A stretch of 64,000 bases of DNA, taken from contig JASANG010000993.1 of NCBI GenBank assembly GCA_030248215.1, forward strand, positions 1 to 64,000, in the 5' to 3' direction. The notes under the pieces are model-generated. The model was given only the letters and a program-made list of their open reading frames with translations, was not told the origin of the DNA and ran no database searches. The translations under genes and the position numbers were made by a program. This document shows, piece after piece, positions 11,534 through 22,108 of this stretch (the first letter of the stretch is position 1; every line of letters starts with the position of its first letter). Source of the DNA: Enoplolaimus lenunculus. Taxonomy: Eukaryota > Nematoda > Enoplea > Enoplida > Thoracostomopsidae.

Positions 11534-11765
11534 ACTGTAGTGACCCGAATAAGATGGGATCCCCATTTCGATACCCCATCAATAAGAGTCCGTACCCAGA
11601 TAGAGTCCCTAAAAACTAATTAAAACCCCTGGATCCAATAAAGTTGAGTGAAAAACTTTAAATGCTTGACTTTTGAAAGTACATCCCTAAGCATAACATT
11701 GCAATATTGTTCAACCATTCGCTGCAACTGTTCGATGCTTCTAGTTGGGTTATTGGTATCTTTTC
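11534..11765 (+). mobile_element. Family D element, 5' half
   Basis: Begins with the family D terminus ACTGTAGTGACCCGAATAA and follows the same word order as 38450-38880 up to about TTCAACCATTCG. The right end is lost. Confidence 0.75.
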
Positions 11766-12698
11766 AAAAACATCCCACTGCTTTAAGCTTTACGCTACAG
11801 CCAGTCACTATCGAATAGTTGGAGTTTATTTTTGAGCAGCACTTTATTAAGGGTAAATTGTGGCTCTATATTTGTGCGGCGCTGTCCATTACTGTATTGA
11901 AGATATTTAAAGGATTTATTGCATGTTTTTGTGTGACAAAGTATCTGTTGCGTCTATGCTATGTATTTGTCAATTTTAGTTGAATCGATAAAAATGTTTT
12001 AATTTCATCTTCTGTTTCTCAGTAAAAAATTCGGGTTGTGAAGTTTTATTCGAGCGTTTGGTTGATTTTCATGAATGGTAACCGGAAATGAATAAACAGA
12101 AACCCGAGGTCAAGCGAGTTTGCAGAACCTTTTGGTGCATTATGGCACTGCCGTAACGTAGCTGAAACCAATTTGAGTGTTATTTTTTACTCGAACTTGA
12201 AAAGCTTGTAGAAATAGGGGACAATTTCCGTTAGGGACCGTCCTGCTATCTATATGCCATTAGACAAAAACCCATACCACGGTATAGGAGTAGTATTTAA
12301 CATCCACCAGGTTTAAGCGCCACTTTTTATTTAATGGACCCTAACCAGATACATGAAACTGCCCACTAACAACGCAAAGCCTTTACTTGAACTATAGCTT
12401 TTAAATACGGATAAAATTTGACTAAAGTATTAACAAAACAACACTTCAATATTAAATCAACAAAAAGTGTGTTAATATTCACTATTATTAACTCAGAAAT
12501 GACCAGAAAAAATTAATTTTTTTAAGTTGATTAATCAACTCAATGGAATTTCAAGTATAGCAAATTTGGTCACACCGTTACACTTAGCAAATACACCGAG
12601 TAACAATTATATGAAACAGTGTGCAATTACGTTTCGTGCGCGTTCCAGCTTTGTTAATATGAAACCGAATAATGTATGTACATAACATTAAATTTTAA
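11766..12698. other. Region between the family D fragment and the DNAJC4-like gene
   Basis: No gene was recognised. An old family A copy appears at about 12470-12560 (TTAACTCAGAAATGACC, TTGATTAATCAACTCA). The 3' untranslated region of the minus-strand J-protein gene should lie next to 12698; no canonical AATAAA was noticed there. Confidence 0.45.
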
Positions 12699-15600
12699 TC
12701 ATTTTGTTGCATCATTAACTTGCTCTTTTGTGACAGTAGAACTATCTGTATGTGACTTTTGGGCATTCATAGTATCCAATAACCGGTGCAACTGTTCGGT
12801 ATCAAACACATCGCTGAAAACAACAACAATTATTATTATTATTATTATTATTAGTATTGAACACCACTAAAACTGTGCGTAGAATAAGTCTAAAGCTTAA
12901 GCTTACTCTACTGCAGTGATGCAGAAAATGGGACTCTCCTACAACTGACATAAGCCACCAAACACTGGTATTTGTATTTTGGGCTATACCATGCAGCATA
13001 AGGTACTAGCGCAACCATAACTTCACGCACATTACATGTGGCAACTTTACTGCAAGTATTGTACATTTTTCACTGTACAAAATACACTTATTTGCATTAT
13101 TGTTATTTGAAGATTCCACTTACATACCTTTATATTGAAGAATCATTCATGCAAAGCGTTGCAAAGCATCACAATGAAACAGCATACAGCTAACATAACA
13201 AACCTAATGTTTTTCAAAAATTACATTTTACCTTTTTCCAGTCATGTGTTGGTCAATGTAATTACGTATTAACGAATCCGCTTCTGCTTGACTCATTGAT
13301 CTTTTGAAAGATAGCAACCTTAAAAAAGGGAACCGTATAAAACAGGCCCTAATTAAAACCAAAATCTGTAAGAGTAAGCGTGGCCATAACAGCTTAAGCT
13401 TACCGAAAGAACTACTACTTATTCAGAAATCCTACTTTTTAAATTTTTTTTGTGCAGTCCATCTTAAAGCCATGAATTGGCAACCCAGCACCACCTTGAC
13501 ACTGAATCAAAATATATTTTGACAAAAATAAACCAAGACACTTAACCAGTACTATAAGCTGATGACTATACACAGAGTGCTTTTTATCAGAGCTGTAAAA
13601 TAACACAAATAACAGGGATTAACAAAAAACCTTTTACCTGTACTGTAGATAATGACCAATTGAGACTATGAATATAACAATAACTATAATCTTTACAAAA
13701 GTGCGATTTGATACTTTCGAATAGTCTGTGCCAGTTCGAAACGCTTCTTCACGCTGCTGTCTGTGGTAATCTTCCATGTTTCGCATCCTGCAAAAAACGC
13801 AAACGTATATATGTTGCGCTGTACACGGTGTATCCAGCTCTGGCTCCGGTACAAATCAACACCCGGTTTAGTTTCGGGTATACTATATATATTATCGGTG
13901 TCAGTGTTGAAAAGTACAACATAACGCTTTACTATCTCAATTATAGTAGTGACTAAAATCACACCTGTTACACAAAAATAAAATTCTTTCCCACTACTCA
14001 TAGAAGTCTTATTAATTTATTGAAAGTGCAAGAAAATTTAAAAAGTGCTTTAAACCTAAGAATTAACACCTGTTGCAAGAAAATTTAAAAAGTGCTTTAA
14101 ACCTAAGAATTAACACCTGTTACACAGAAATAAAATTCTTTCCCACTACTCATAGAGGTCTTATTAATTTATTGAAAGTGCAAGAAAATTTAAAAAGTGC
14201 TTTAAACCTAAGAATTAAAAATTTTTTTGCATCTTTACATTCGTTGATAGAACATAAAAATCAATAATAAATAGAATAAATTTCTTTTTTATATAATCTT
14301 GTCTTTCATCGTCAGGTATCGGTCTCGGTAAGTCTCGGGATTTGACTGGTTTCGGTCTCGGTACCGCTTTTTTCAACCTCGTTGGTTTGCAAATCGAGAA
14401 CAAAAATTTGAAAAAGCGATACGCAATCACAAAATTTTCCTTTGATCGCAACTTTGGCCCGGAAGTACTAGCGCATTTCGTTTATAAACACAGACAGTGA
14501 ACTATTACGAACCACCACTCCATGGTTTTATACGGCGATTTGAGAAACAGAATGACCCCTCCGGGTTCCCATAATCCTTATTTTTGAAAAGAACCCCAAA
14601 ACACTTGATTGTATTGTGACAAAGCACAAACAGTTGCATTTTAGCGTTTAAAACATTTAAGGTATCGTTTAAAAATTATGGATCATCCGCATTTATAACG
14701 TCTACGCTATGTTTAAAAATCTTCCAGTCTGTTCAGTTTACCAGGGATCAAAGACAACACTATAGCTTTGAATTAGGGATTGTACCAAGGGTGTTTTGAG
14801 ACATTGGGATTTGTCCTGAGCCTGTTCGAAGGGTATGGGGACAGTAGCCAAGTGAAAAATAAAGTAAAAAGATAAAGTTTGGGCGGCGATTTATTAGTTT
14901 AATATTGTATGAAGCGGCAATTCAAAGCAGATAAAAATATTGAAAACTTTTGTTAAAAAACTCGGTCCCGGTAAATTGGGTCTCGCTGTCGCTTTTTTGA
15001 CCGAGACCACCCATTCCTGTTGATTGTTCTTGAATGATTATATTAAACGAGTGGTTTAATTTAACTTATGGGAAAAATTCGTTAATTGAATTGATCAACT
15101 AGACATTTTGAGACTCTTAAAACACAGCTTGAGCAGTTCGCTTGTTTGATGGCTAATACACCCCTAAGTTTCCACTGAACAAGAAAAATGAACAAACCTT
15201 CCTCCAAATGGAATTTCTGTATCATAGCCATGGTGATGCTGTCCAGACCTTGAACTACTTCTATACCCGTAATAACTGCCGCGATGTAGCACGGAACTAC
15301 GCAATTCTGCGTCGTATGCTTGCCTTTCTCGGGGTTTACTTAGCACAGAATAAGCTTCATTTATTTGAACAAACTTGTTGTGTTGATTTTCAGATATTTT
15401 ATCATCAGAGTGGATGCCGGCGCTGTCGGGATGGTACTAAAAACAACCAAAATGACTGTTTAAAACAACACGCCTTAACAGTACCGCACATGAAAAACTT
15501 GAAAACAAACTATATATACGTATTTATGTGCTGTACTTATGCAACAGATACAACCTGAAATTAATCAGTTGTGCACTGAAATTCAGATTAATAGATTCAA

Positions 15601-16373
15601 ATACAACGTTAAAGGTAGTTTTCTGTGAAAATAAGTGATGTTGAAGCATGGTATAAAACACCCACGTACCTGTTTTGAAAGTTTTATGTAGGCGGTTTTA
15701 ATCTCTTCACCCGAAGCATGATGTGGCACTCCCAAAACCTCATAATGAGATCGATACCTAGAAACGCAAATTGCTAGGATTTATGGCTTATAAATAATGT
15801 ATTTTTAGAAGCTAACTGGCAGGGTGGAACCAGAATTACATTTTACAAAAACTGGAACCGGAAACCTAAAAAATACATGATACCAAAAAATTCATTTTAA
15901 TTTGCTTTTTTACAATATTATTGGTGAAATAACCTCAGTTGAAGATAGGTATCTCCTTAAACTGTTGTATTTTAGATTTTCATTATCCAAGGAAGCGAAG
16001 TATACCGTAGATGGTTTCTTTCAGTGATTGTCAAGGTTAATATGCTAAACTAAAGCAATCTATTTTATTTTTATCACCATTTTTTAGTAAAATACTTATT
16101 TTTCATCAACCACAATTTAATACACAAATTTTTAATTTCGGTAAAAATTTACCGAAACCGGAAGCTGAAAAATGTCGGATCCGGAATTCCGGTTGCACCC
16201 TCGTAACTGCATATCCAACTCCGGCCAAAGAATAATAGACACCCCGCTCCAGTATTTAACATTGACGGATATTTATTGCTGAAAAATATAACAGAACTCC
16301 GGTATAATACAATTCTTACAACCAAAATCATACTGTTTCGCCGTGAAATTGTACATAGTACTTCGCCGTGCAT
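12699..16373 (-). CDS. DNAJC4-like membrane-anchored J-domain protein, six exons, 263 aa
   Basis: A J-domain co-chaperone that should stimulate an Hsp70 ATPase while held in a membrane. Exons in coding order: 16373-16243, 15757-15670, 15436-15198, 13787-13638, 13300-13232, 12813-12699; phases agree and the sum is 792 bases. Residues 1-44 are basic and hydrophobic, like a targeting presequence. The J domain starts at YRSHYEVLGV (45-54), continues through EEIKTAYIKLSKQ, has the essential HPD tripeptide at 75-77 and ends with NEAYSVLSKPRERQAYD. A Gly/Ser/His-rich linker follows, then NMEDYHRQQREEAF, one membrane segment (TFVKIIVIVIFIVSIGHYL, about 182-200) and a short polar tail. This order and length match vertebrate DNAJC4 (241 aa). 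Exon 1 is the least certain: its donor GTGTCT is weak and an internal Met at residue 15 could be the start. Intron 1 is mostly a transposon. Confidence 0.88.
12827..12853. repeat. (TTA)n microsatellite
   Basis: About eight TTA units (TATTATTATTATTATTATT) lie just outside the acceptor of the last DNAJC4-like exon, on the intron side. Confidence 0.9.
13967..14212. repeat. Tandem duplication in DNAJC4-like intron 3
   Basis: A segment of about 100 bases containing ACACCTGTTACACA, AAATAAAATTCTTTCCCAC and AAATTTAAAAAGTGC occurs at about 13967-14064 and again at 14114-14212, with a shorter third piece (TTTAAACCTAAGAATTAAC) between. High identity suggests a recent duplication. On the minus strand each copy carries an acceptor-like TGTGTAACAG, but the gene model uses the acceptor at 13788-13789 instead. 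Confidence 0.8.
14310..15012. repeat. GGTCTCGGTCTCGG-type repeat fragments in DNAJC4-like intron 3
   Basis: Words such as GGTATCGGTCTCGGTAAG (14316-14333), TTTCGGTCTCGGTACCGC (about 14350) and CGGTCCCGGTAAATTGG (about 14963) form the two ends of what looks like one decayed inverted-repeat element, in the style of family F. No coding capacity. Confidence 0.4.
15821..16202. mobile_element. Family F, hAT-like short element filling DNAJC4-like intron 1
   Basis: Left end CAGGGTGGAACCAGAATTAC and right end GAATTCCGGTTGCACCCTC are inverted relatives. The flanks CTAACTGG and GTAACTGC share six of eight bases, compatible with a decayed 8-bp target duplication. CAGGG termini with 8-bp duplications are typical of hAT elements. 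At 382 bp it is non-autonomous and takes up most of the 485-bp intron. Related ends occur near 7140, 9683, 29960, 31035, 54290, 55720, 56912, 60500, 62225 and 63260. Confidence 0.65.
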
Positions 16374-16769
16374 TTTCTTCGAATTGATAAAAATAAGTAC
16401 TCCAAGAAGCCCAGTTACTTCTAAGCTTTTGTAGAAACAAAATCATAATGTATTGTATAGCACATACTACTTAAACATACGCACATACTACTTAAACATA
16501 CCTCAAGCATAAGCAACTGGCATCAAAACCTTTCCGTCGCGAAATGCCAAAACATACCCTGTACGCCAAATTCATCCAATACGATATTTCAGCATATTTG
16601 CTATATAGTTACGCGAGGTATTTAACGTTGAGTATTACACGATGGAATACCCGAATAAATAGCACACACATCAAATGTCAACAAGTAATACACATTGCAT
16701 AGTAGCTGCGCAGCATACAGAATAGTACACAAGTAAACAACGCTAGCTAGCACAAGTAAACGAAGCAGT
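16374..16769. other. Spacer between the DNAJC4-like gene and the tRNA-like cluster
   Basis: Contains a short direct repeat (CATACTACTTAAACATAC twice near 16467-16501) and otherwise nothing recognised. The promoter of the minus-strand J-protein gene should lie here. Confidence 0.4.
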
Positions 16770-16842
16770 GCCGCGATAACTCAGTTAGTAAAAGCGTTTG
16801 CTTGGTAAACCAAAAGTAGCTGGTTCGAATCCAGTCGTGGTC
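16770..16842 (+). tRNA. tRNA-Thr(GGT)-like gene, probably decayed
   Basis: The acceptor strands GCCGCGA and TCGTGGT pair over seven positions with wobbles, a B box GGTTCGAATCC is present and the A box is TAACTCAGTTAG. The centre reads TTGGTAA, giving anticodon GGT (Thr), but the anticodon stem has about two mismatches and the D stem is poor. It may be a pseudogene. A sister copy lies at 17782-17853. Confidence 0.5.
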
Positions 16843-17781
16843 AATTGTTTCAACTACTACGCACTAACATAACACTTACATACAATGCCCATAAGACTGC
16901 GCTGTTTGGTATTGCACGAGGAACACGACGGGACCGCAAGAGCATACAGCCGCGGAGTGATCTCATGAAAAGGTGCGACGGCCAGGAGGTGACCTCCTCG
17001 AGAAATGGGGGTATCAGGTATTGCACGATGGGATACCCGAATGGAATAACACACGTAAATTCAACACCTACATAGATTGATTTTGCCGGATTTGAAGAAG
17101 ATGTAATAAATGAAAGGCAGCTGGACATGAATTTCGAGGAGTTTTAGACAGGTGTTTGTTTTCAATTTTTGTTCCACTGTAAGGTGTGCAAATTAATGTG
17201 CAAAATTAAGTTTAAGTGTGCAAAAGCACACTATTTTGCACAAAAACCTTGTTTAGCAGTTGGCAGTTTGGGTATCTGGACATTGTAATTGTTTACCACG
17301 TGAGCACGACTTGAAATAATATCGCGGCAAAGCGAGCCGAAAGCTAGACACTATTGTCTTCTGCTATAGTACAGACCTTAAATTTGAAGCCTTTCTGGGG
17401 AAGTGAGAAAAGGTTCGAAGACAGAATTGAGAATGATATTTGATGAATTGGCGAGCGAAGCGACGGAGATACTACGATACATTGTTTCAGTATTAAATCC
17501 CTCTTTAACAATTTCAAAACATTTCCTTATTCATGAAGCGCGGGGTCTAAACGACCAAACCGACCACCTGGGTCTAGACGTTATGTAATTGTGAAGTTTG
17601 CAGAATTTTTATTACTATATTTAGTTTTGAGCTGCTGGCCAGGTTGGGGAATTTACATACGAAATTTTTGTGTGTAACGTAAATTAAAACGCAAATACTG
17701 ATTACGATAAGGGGCGCGGCCCTTCTCCCGGCCCCGAACTCTCGGTATGTCCCTGTAGGTAACACAAGCATTTGAAGCAGT

Positions 17782-17853
17782 GCCGCGATAGCTCAGTTGG
17801 AATGAGCGTCGGTCGGTCAACCAAAGGCCGCTGGTTCGAATCCAGTAGTGGTC
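17782..17853 (+). tRNA. tRNA-Thr-like sequence, sister of 16770-16842, decayed
   Basis: Same body, with a better D arm (GCTCAGTTGGAATGAGC) and an intact B box GGTTCGAATCC. The anticodon loop aligns as TCGGTCA, which lacks the U33 expected before the anticodon. The flanks (GCAGTGCCGCGATA before, CATTGTTTCAAC after) are shared with the first copy, so flanks were duplicated with the tRNA. Confidence 0.45.
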
Positions 17854-18097
17854 CATTGTTTCAACAACTTCGCACTAACATGACACCTACATTGCGAACA
17901 AGACCGCACGTTGACATGCGCATGCACAGAGACAAGTAATAACCTCATGCAGATGCTGTACATCGTTAAAAATCACTGCTGCATATGTAGTGCCTTCATA
18001 TGCAGCAGCAGTTAAACATGGAAGAACCAAGTATACATGTGTATGATGTTGACGTTCTTATAAGGCATCAAAACAGAAAAACTCAGCAGTTGATTGT

Positions 18098-18176
18098 GAG
18101 GCGGCGTGGCTCAGTGGATAGCGCGCTGGACTGAAAATCTGTCGACCGAGTTCGAACCCTCCTGGGAGCGTGCCTC
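18098..18176 (+). tRNA. tRNA-like sequence with a GAA-type anticodon loop
   Basis: GAGGC at the start pairs with GCCTC at the end; A box TGGCTCAGTGG; B box GAGTTCGAACCC. The loop CTGAAAA would give anticodon GAA (Phe). The body is not that of a standard tRNA-Phe and stems are imperfect. Inverted relatives with other anticodon triplets lie at 20661-20731 and 21257-21335. Confidence 0.45.
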
Positions 18177-19849
18177 ATTTTCAGCTGCTAACGCAGAACT
18201 AAAAACTGTCGTACCCTAGCCTACCCAACTATGGCAAACTTCGGCGGTAGAACCAAAAATACATAAGTTGGCGGTCAAGGGACGACCTTGTAGAAAAACC
18301 GGGGGATGTGACATGCGGATGCATAGAAACAAGTAATAACCTCATTCTAATGCTCACAACCTTACACTCGCCACTCGCATTCTTAAATTTAGGCTCAGTC
18401 AATTTCGATTCAAATGCCAATCAAATTTCAAACCGCATGTCAGCCTAGGTGTTACCACTGCGACGAGTAGCCTGCCTTGTCGACGGTATACTGCCAGCAA
18501 GCATACTATTCAATGTGCATTGCATATATTGCATATACACCAGGACAAACATGTCTCACGTGCTTAAACCGCACAGCTATCTTACACAAACTAGTTTGAG
18601 CAATCGTTCGGTTTGTATACAAAACGCATGTGCCGATGTTTAAATCATTCCTGGATGCCTCAACTATCACAACACTAACAATTCCTAAAATTTCATTGCT
18701 TCCTAGCTACGAATTTCTCTCCACTGTCCACCGCGGTAGTTGTTTCACATGCTTAAATGCACAAAAGCAGAAACGGCCGAGAACTTCACCAATTTTAACG
18801 AACCCCTTGAAACACAGGAGCGGGAGGGTTTTAAATTTAAAACCTGTTTTCTTAAGTTTTAAGCGAAACAAATATCATGCAAAATTGCAAATATTTAGTT
18901 TGTGCTATAACTTCCAACAATTTCTATTCCACTAATTCTGTGCGAAAAATATAGCGCTCACAATAGCTGTTTTCAATATATTCCGACTTCTCTGAATCAT
19001 AGATTGTCTAAAGCCTAATTTCTGAGGTGTGCATAGTACTGTTCATAAGTTTGCAATAAGTTTTCAAACAAATAAAGTGGGAAGAAGTTACAGATATAAT
19101 ATGTGGCAAGCAACTGTGTCTGCAATTCCAAATTAGCGGCCGGTTTTCAAATTAGAAACACCAGCAATTGCGAATCTCTAAATTACTAAATATATGTAGC
19201 AAATAAACAGAAAAATGCACAAAATTTCTAACCAGCCCGTTCACAGTTACGAAATGTTCAAGATGTTCCAGATTTTAAGATCTAGGCCAAGATCTCTACG
19301 GGTTGATTGAACTTTACAGGAGCCATCAGCAATTGGTGACAAGTTTTGTTCCAGACAATGTTATGTTGGCTAAAGAGGCAGAAACATATGCGAAACGACT
19401 TTTAAGGACGATTTGGAAACTATTAATGCTGTTTGACGTATGATGTTAAAAATGCACCGTGGATAATAGCACTGGACCAGAATGCTAGGATAATGAAGAA
19501 CTAGCGCATTGAAACAGCTGAACAAAACAATGAAATGCAAACAAAATAGGTTTCGTTATATTCTACGGCAGTGTGAGTGCATTGTAATTTATAGCACATG
19601 GTAAACTTCATTGCAAATGAAAAGTGTTAATTTAATTAGTTCCATTTTAACTACTTAGCTAGATAGTTGTAAAGTCATACAGTACATCGATGAAACGTGC
19701 AGTCCATGCCGGCAAAACTTTAAAGAGTTGGCAATTTAAGTCACACCAGACATTAAGAAATAAGGAAAAGCTGTTGGCTAGGATCTGAATATTTGTTAAG
19801 ATTTAATTAATTTTCATCTGTCATATGTGTTGAAACTATATGGTCTGTG
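18177..19849. other. Mixed repeat-derived region between tRNA-like units
   Basis: An inverted piece of the tandem unit (CAATGTGCATTGCATATATT, then CATGTCTCACGTGC) occurs at about 18512-18570. The remainder, about 18650-19840, shows no recognised gene or clear repeat. Confidence 0.4.
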
Positions 19850-19952
19850 TAAGTATGTTGAACATGCTTGTCCTGGTGCATATGCAATAAATGCAATGCA
19901 CATTGTGGTGTACGGTCAACACATAGGAAACGAAAAATTTAATTGGAGAGGC

Positions 19953-20025
19953 GGGCTACGTGGCGCAGTGGTAGAGTGCTCGCTTAAGGATCCATAGGCT
20001 GAGAGTTCGATCCCCGCTCTAGCCC
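19953..20025 (+). tRNA. tRNA-like sequence in tandem unit 1 (Leu-like loop)
   Basis: GGGCTA at the start pairs with TAGCCC at the end; A box TGGCGCAGTGG; B box GAGTTCGATCC; the D arm GCGC/GTGC pairs. The loop region CGCTTAAGG suggests a Leu-type triplet, but the anticodon stem does not form well. It may be a tRNA pseudogene or the head of a tRNA-derived repeat. Confidence 0.45.
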
Positions 20026-20294
20026 GTTTTTTCAGCTGCTTAGTAGAAAGGTCTGATGTCCTGGTTCCTACCTAGACTGACATGGGGGCTACACCGTGAG
20101 CGCAATGGCAAATTGCCGCGGTATGAGCAAGGTATCCAATCGAAAATACGATGGACGGTCAAGGGACGACTTTGTTGAAAATAAGAGCATGTAACTATGT
20201 GAAACATGCTTGTCCTGACGCATATGCGATAAATGCAATGCATATTGTGGTGTACGGTCAACACATAGTCAACGAAAAATGCAGTTGGAGAGGC

Positions 20295-20367
20295 GGGCTA
20301 CGTGGCGCAGTGGTAGAGTGCTCGCTTAAGGTTCCATAGGCTGAGAGTTCGATCCCCGCTCTAGCCC
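20295..20367 (+). tRNA. tRNA-like sequence in tandem unit 2
   Basis: Identical to 19953-20025 except for one base (AAGGATCC to AAGGTTCC), with the same paired ends and boxes. The near-identity argues for recent tandem duplication of the whole unit. Confidence 0.45.
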
Positions 20368-20638
20368 GTTTTTCCAGCTGCTTAGTAGAAAGGTCTCCTG
20401 TCCCTCAGTTCCAACCTTGACTGACATGGGGGCCACGCCGTGAGCGCAATGGTAAACTGCCGCGCTATGAACACGGTATCCAGTCGAAAATAGGATGGAC
20501 GGTCATGGGACGACCTTGTTGAAAATAAGGGCATGGTAGCATGTGAGATATGCTTGTCCTGGTGCATAGGCAATAAATGCAATGCACATTGTGTTGTACA
20601 GTCGACACATAGTCGACGGAAAATGCAGTTGGAGAGGC

Positions 20639-20731
20639 GGGCTATGTAGCGCAGTGGTCTCCCAGTAGGTTTCGAACTCGGTCGACAGATTATTAGTCCA
20701 GCACGCTAGCCACTGAGCCACGCCGCCTCCC
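20639..20731. pseudogene. Chimera of two tRNA-like sequences in opposite orientation
   Basis: The first 22 bases (GGGCTATGTAGCGCAGTGG) are the start of the third tandem tRNA-like copy; the sequence then switches at about 20660 to an inverted tRNA-like body ending at 20731, whose minus strand carries TGGCTCAGTGGCTAGCG and loop CTAATAA (triplet AAT, Ile). The junction looks like a rearrangement between two units. Confidence 0.7.
20661..20731 (-). tRNA. tRNA-like sequence with an AAT-type anticodon loop, truncated
   Basis: Same body as 18098-18176 in inverse orientation, with the loop CTAATAA in place of CTGAAAA. The 3' acceptor strand is lost at the chimeric junction, so it cannot be functional as it stands. 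Confidence 0.4.
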
Positions 20732-21037
20732 GATCAACTTCTAGTTTTTCTGTTTTTATGCCTAACAAGAACCGCAACATACACATGCATATTGGTTCTA
20801 CAATGTTTCTACCGCTTCTGTATATGAAGGCACTACATATGCATCAACGTTTTTACCGATGTGCAGCATTAGCATGAGGTTTCATTTTGCCTCCATGCAT
20901 CTGGATCTGACATTCCTTGTTTTTTCTACAAGGTCGTCCCTTGACTGCTGTCGGTAAATGTGCTTGTAAGTGTATGTAAAGCAAATGTTGCCATGACTGT
21001 GCAGTGCACATATGCCGGTATAAGAAGTTGTTGCAAC
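20732..21037. repeat. Inverted copy of the 17900-18100 flank
   Basis: Words in reverse complement order (ATCAACTTCTAGTTTTTCTG, TTTTTATGCCTAACAAG, ACATACACATGCATATTGG, AGCATTAGCATGAGG) match the sequence left of the tRNA-like copy at 18098. A second inverted copy runs 21336-21500. Confidence 0.8.
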
Positions 21038-21109
21038 GACCACGTGGTGTAGTGGTAGCACGCTTTTCTCGAGCGCAAAAGGGACGAGGTTCGATTCCCG
21101 ACGTGGTCA
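21038..21109 (+). tRNA. tRNA-like sequence with perfect acceptor stem
   Basis: GACCACG pairs perfectly with CGTGGTC; D arm GTGT/GCAC; B box GGTTCGATTCC. The anticodon arm CTTTT...AAAAG encloses CTCGAGCGC, nine bases, from which CGA (Ser) would be the natural triplet, but the loop is two bases too long and the T stem has mismatches. An inverted sister lies at 21574-21644. Confidence 0.5.
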
Positions 21110-21256
21110 TTAACTTTCAGCAAAACTTCAAACAGCGGTCGTACAGACCGTATAGTACCAACAACCGGCAACTTATACCCATCGTGGTCACCATGTGATA
21201 AGTGGGTAGGCTAGAGTACGACGGTTTTTCATTCTGAGTGCTTATCAGCTGAAAAT

Positions 21257-21335
21257 GAGGGACGCTTCAAGAAGGTTTCGAACTCGGTCGATAGGTTAGC
21301 AGTCCAGCGCGCTAGCCACTGAGCCACGACGCCTC
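21257..21335 (-). tRNA. tRNA-like sequence with a GCT-type anticodon loop
   Basis: On the minus strand: GAGGCGTCGTGGCTCAGTGG, loop CTGCTAA (triplet GCT, Ser AGC/AGU), then GAGTTCGAAACC. Same body as 18098-18176 with a different triplet. The T stem is imperfect. Flanks match the other copies in inverse orientation. Confidence 0.45.
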
Positions 21336-21573
21336 ACAATCAGCTGCTAGTTTTTCTGTTTTTATGCCTTACAAGAACCTCAACATACACATGCATCTTG
21401 GTTGTTCAATGTTTCTACCGCTGCTGCATATGAAGACGCTACATATGCATCAACTTTTTTACCGATGTGCAGCATTAACATGAGGTTTCATTGTGCCTCC
21501 ATGCATCCCCGTGTCACACGGAGAGATGGGTCGTCTTGAACGTGTAGTTCACGAAGTTTTGGTCCAAGATAAA

Positions 21574-21644
21574 GACCACGCCGGGAATCGAACCTCAGCC
21601 CTTGTCCACTCGAGCTAAGCATGCTACAACTACACCATGCGGTC
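21574..21644 (-). tRNA. tRNA-like sequence, inverted sister of 21038-21109
   Basis: On the minus strand GACCGCATGGTGTAGTTGTAG at the start and GGTTCGATTCCCGGCGTGGTC at the end; acceptor pairing is GACCGC-/-GTGGTC with wobble. The centre keeps GCTCGAGTGG. Probably decayed. Confidence 0.45.
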
Positions 21645-22108
21645 ATTGCAACATCTTCATATTTGGTATATGTACACATATGTATTCCAATGCCGACAAT
21701 ATGTAGTGAAACATCAGATTTATTATATATTTTTCATTCATTCGAGCAATTTCTGCCGTCGTTTTTGCTGTATATTGTTTCTAACCATGTTAGTTAGTTC
21801 TCCGTGCAAGCGCAAAATTTTCGTGATGATGTCTATATCGTACTGCTTATACTTAGAATAAGCTTATAAACAAAGAACAAAGTGGTGACTGGTTCAAGTC
21901 GAAATCATGTTTTCTTTAGATTGTTTCTTATTAATTAGATACATCATACTGCTCAAATGTATTATTATTGTTATTATTACGTATTTTAATAATTATGTAA
22001 TCGCAAACCGTGCAAGCATATCTGCTTATATTTTCGTCAGAGTTGCTCCAACCGACAAAAATTTGTCTTAGAATTACAGTTAATTTGTGAATATATGCTG
22101 TATTAACA
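21645..22108. other. Upstream region of the NKAIN-like gene
   Basis: AT-rich with a short (TTA)n run near 21961. No gene was recognised. The promoter and 5' untranslated region of the NKAIN-like gene should be here. Confidence 0.4.

Larger units (their letters stand above)
19850..20660 (+). repeat. Tandem units of about 342 bp, each with one tRNA-like sequence
   Basis: The word CATGCTTGTCCTG recurs at about 19863, 20205 and 20549. Each unit carries the same order: AATGCAATGCACATTGTG, AACACATAG, a GGGCTACGTGGCGCAG tRNA-like body, TCAGCTGCTTAGTAGAAAGG, GACATGGGGG and GATGGACGGTCA. Two full units and a truncated third are present, at high identity. Confidence 0.9.

Noticed and set aside
13693-14001. 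Minus-strand 102-codon open frame with a hydrophobic segment as a DNAJC4-like exon
   Set aside because: Its phase does not fit exon 3, whereas an acceptor at 13788-13789 in another frame restores phase and gives a membrane segment in the place expected for DNAJC4.
20503-20721. Open frames over the tRNA-like cluster
   Set aside because: They run through tRNA-like bodies and their repeated flanks on either strand and have no protein features.
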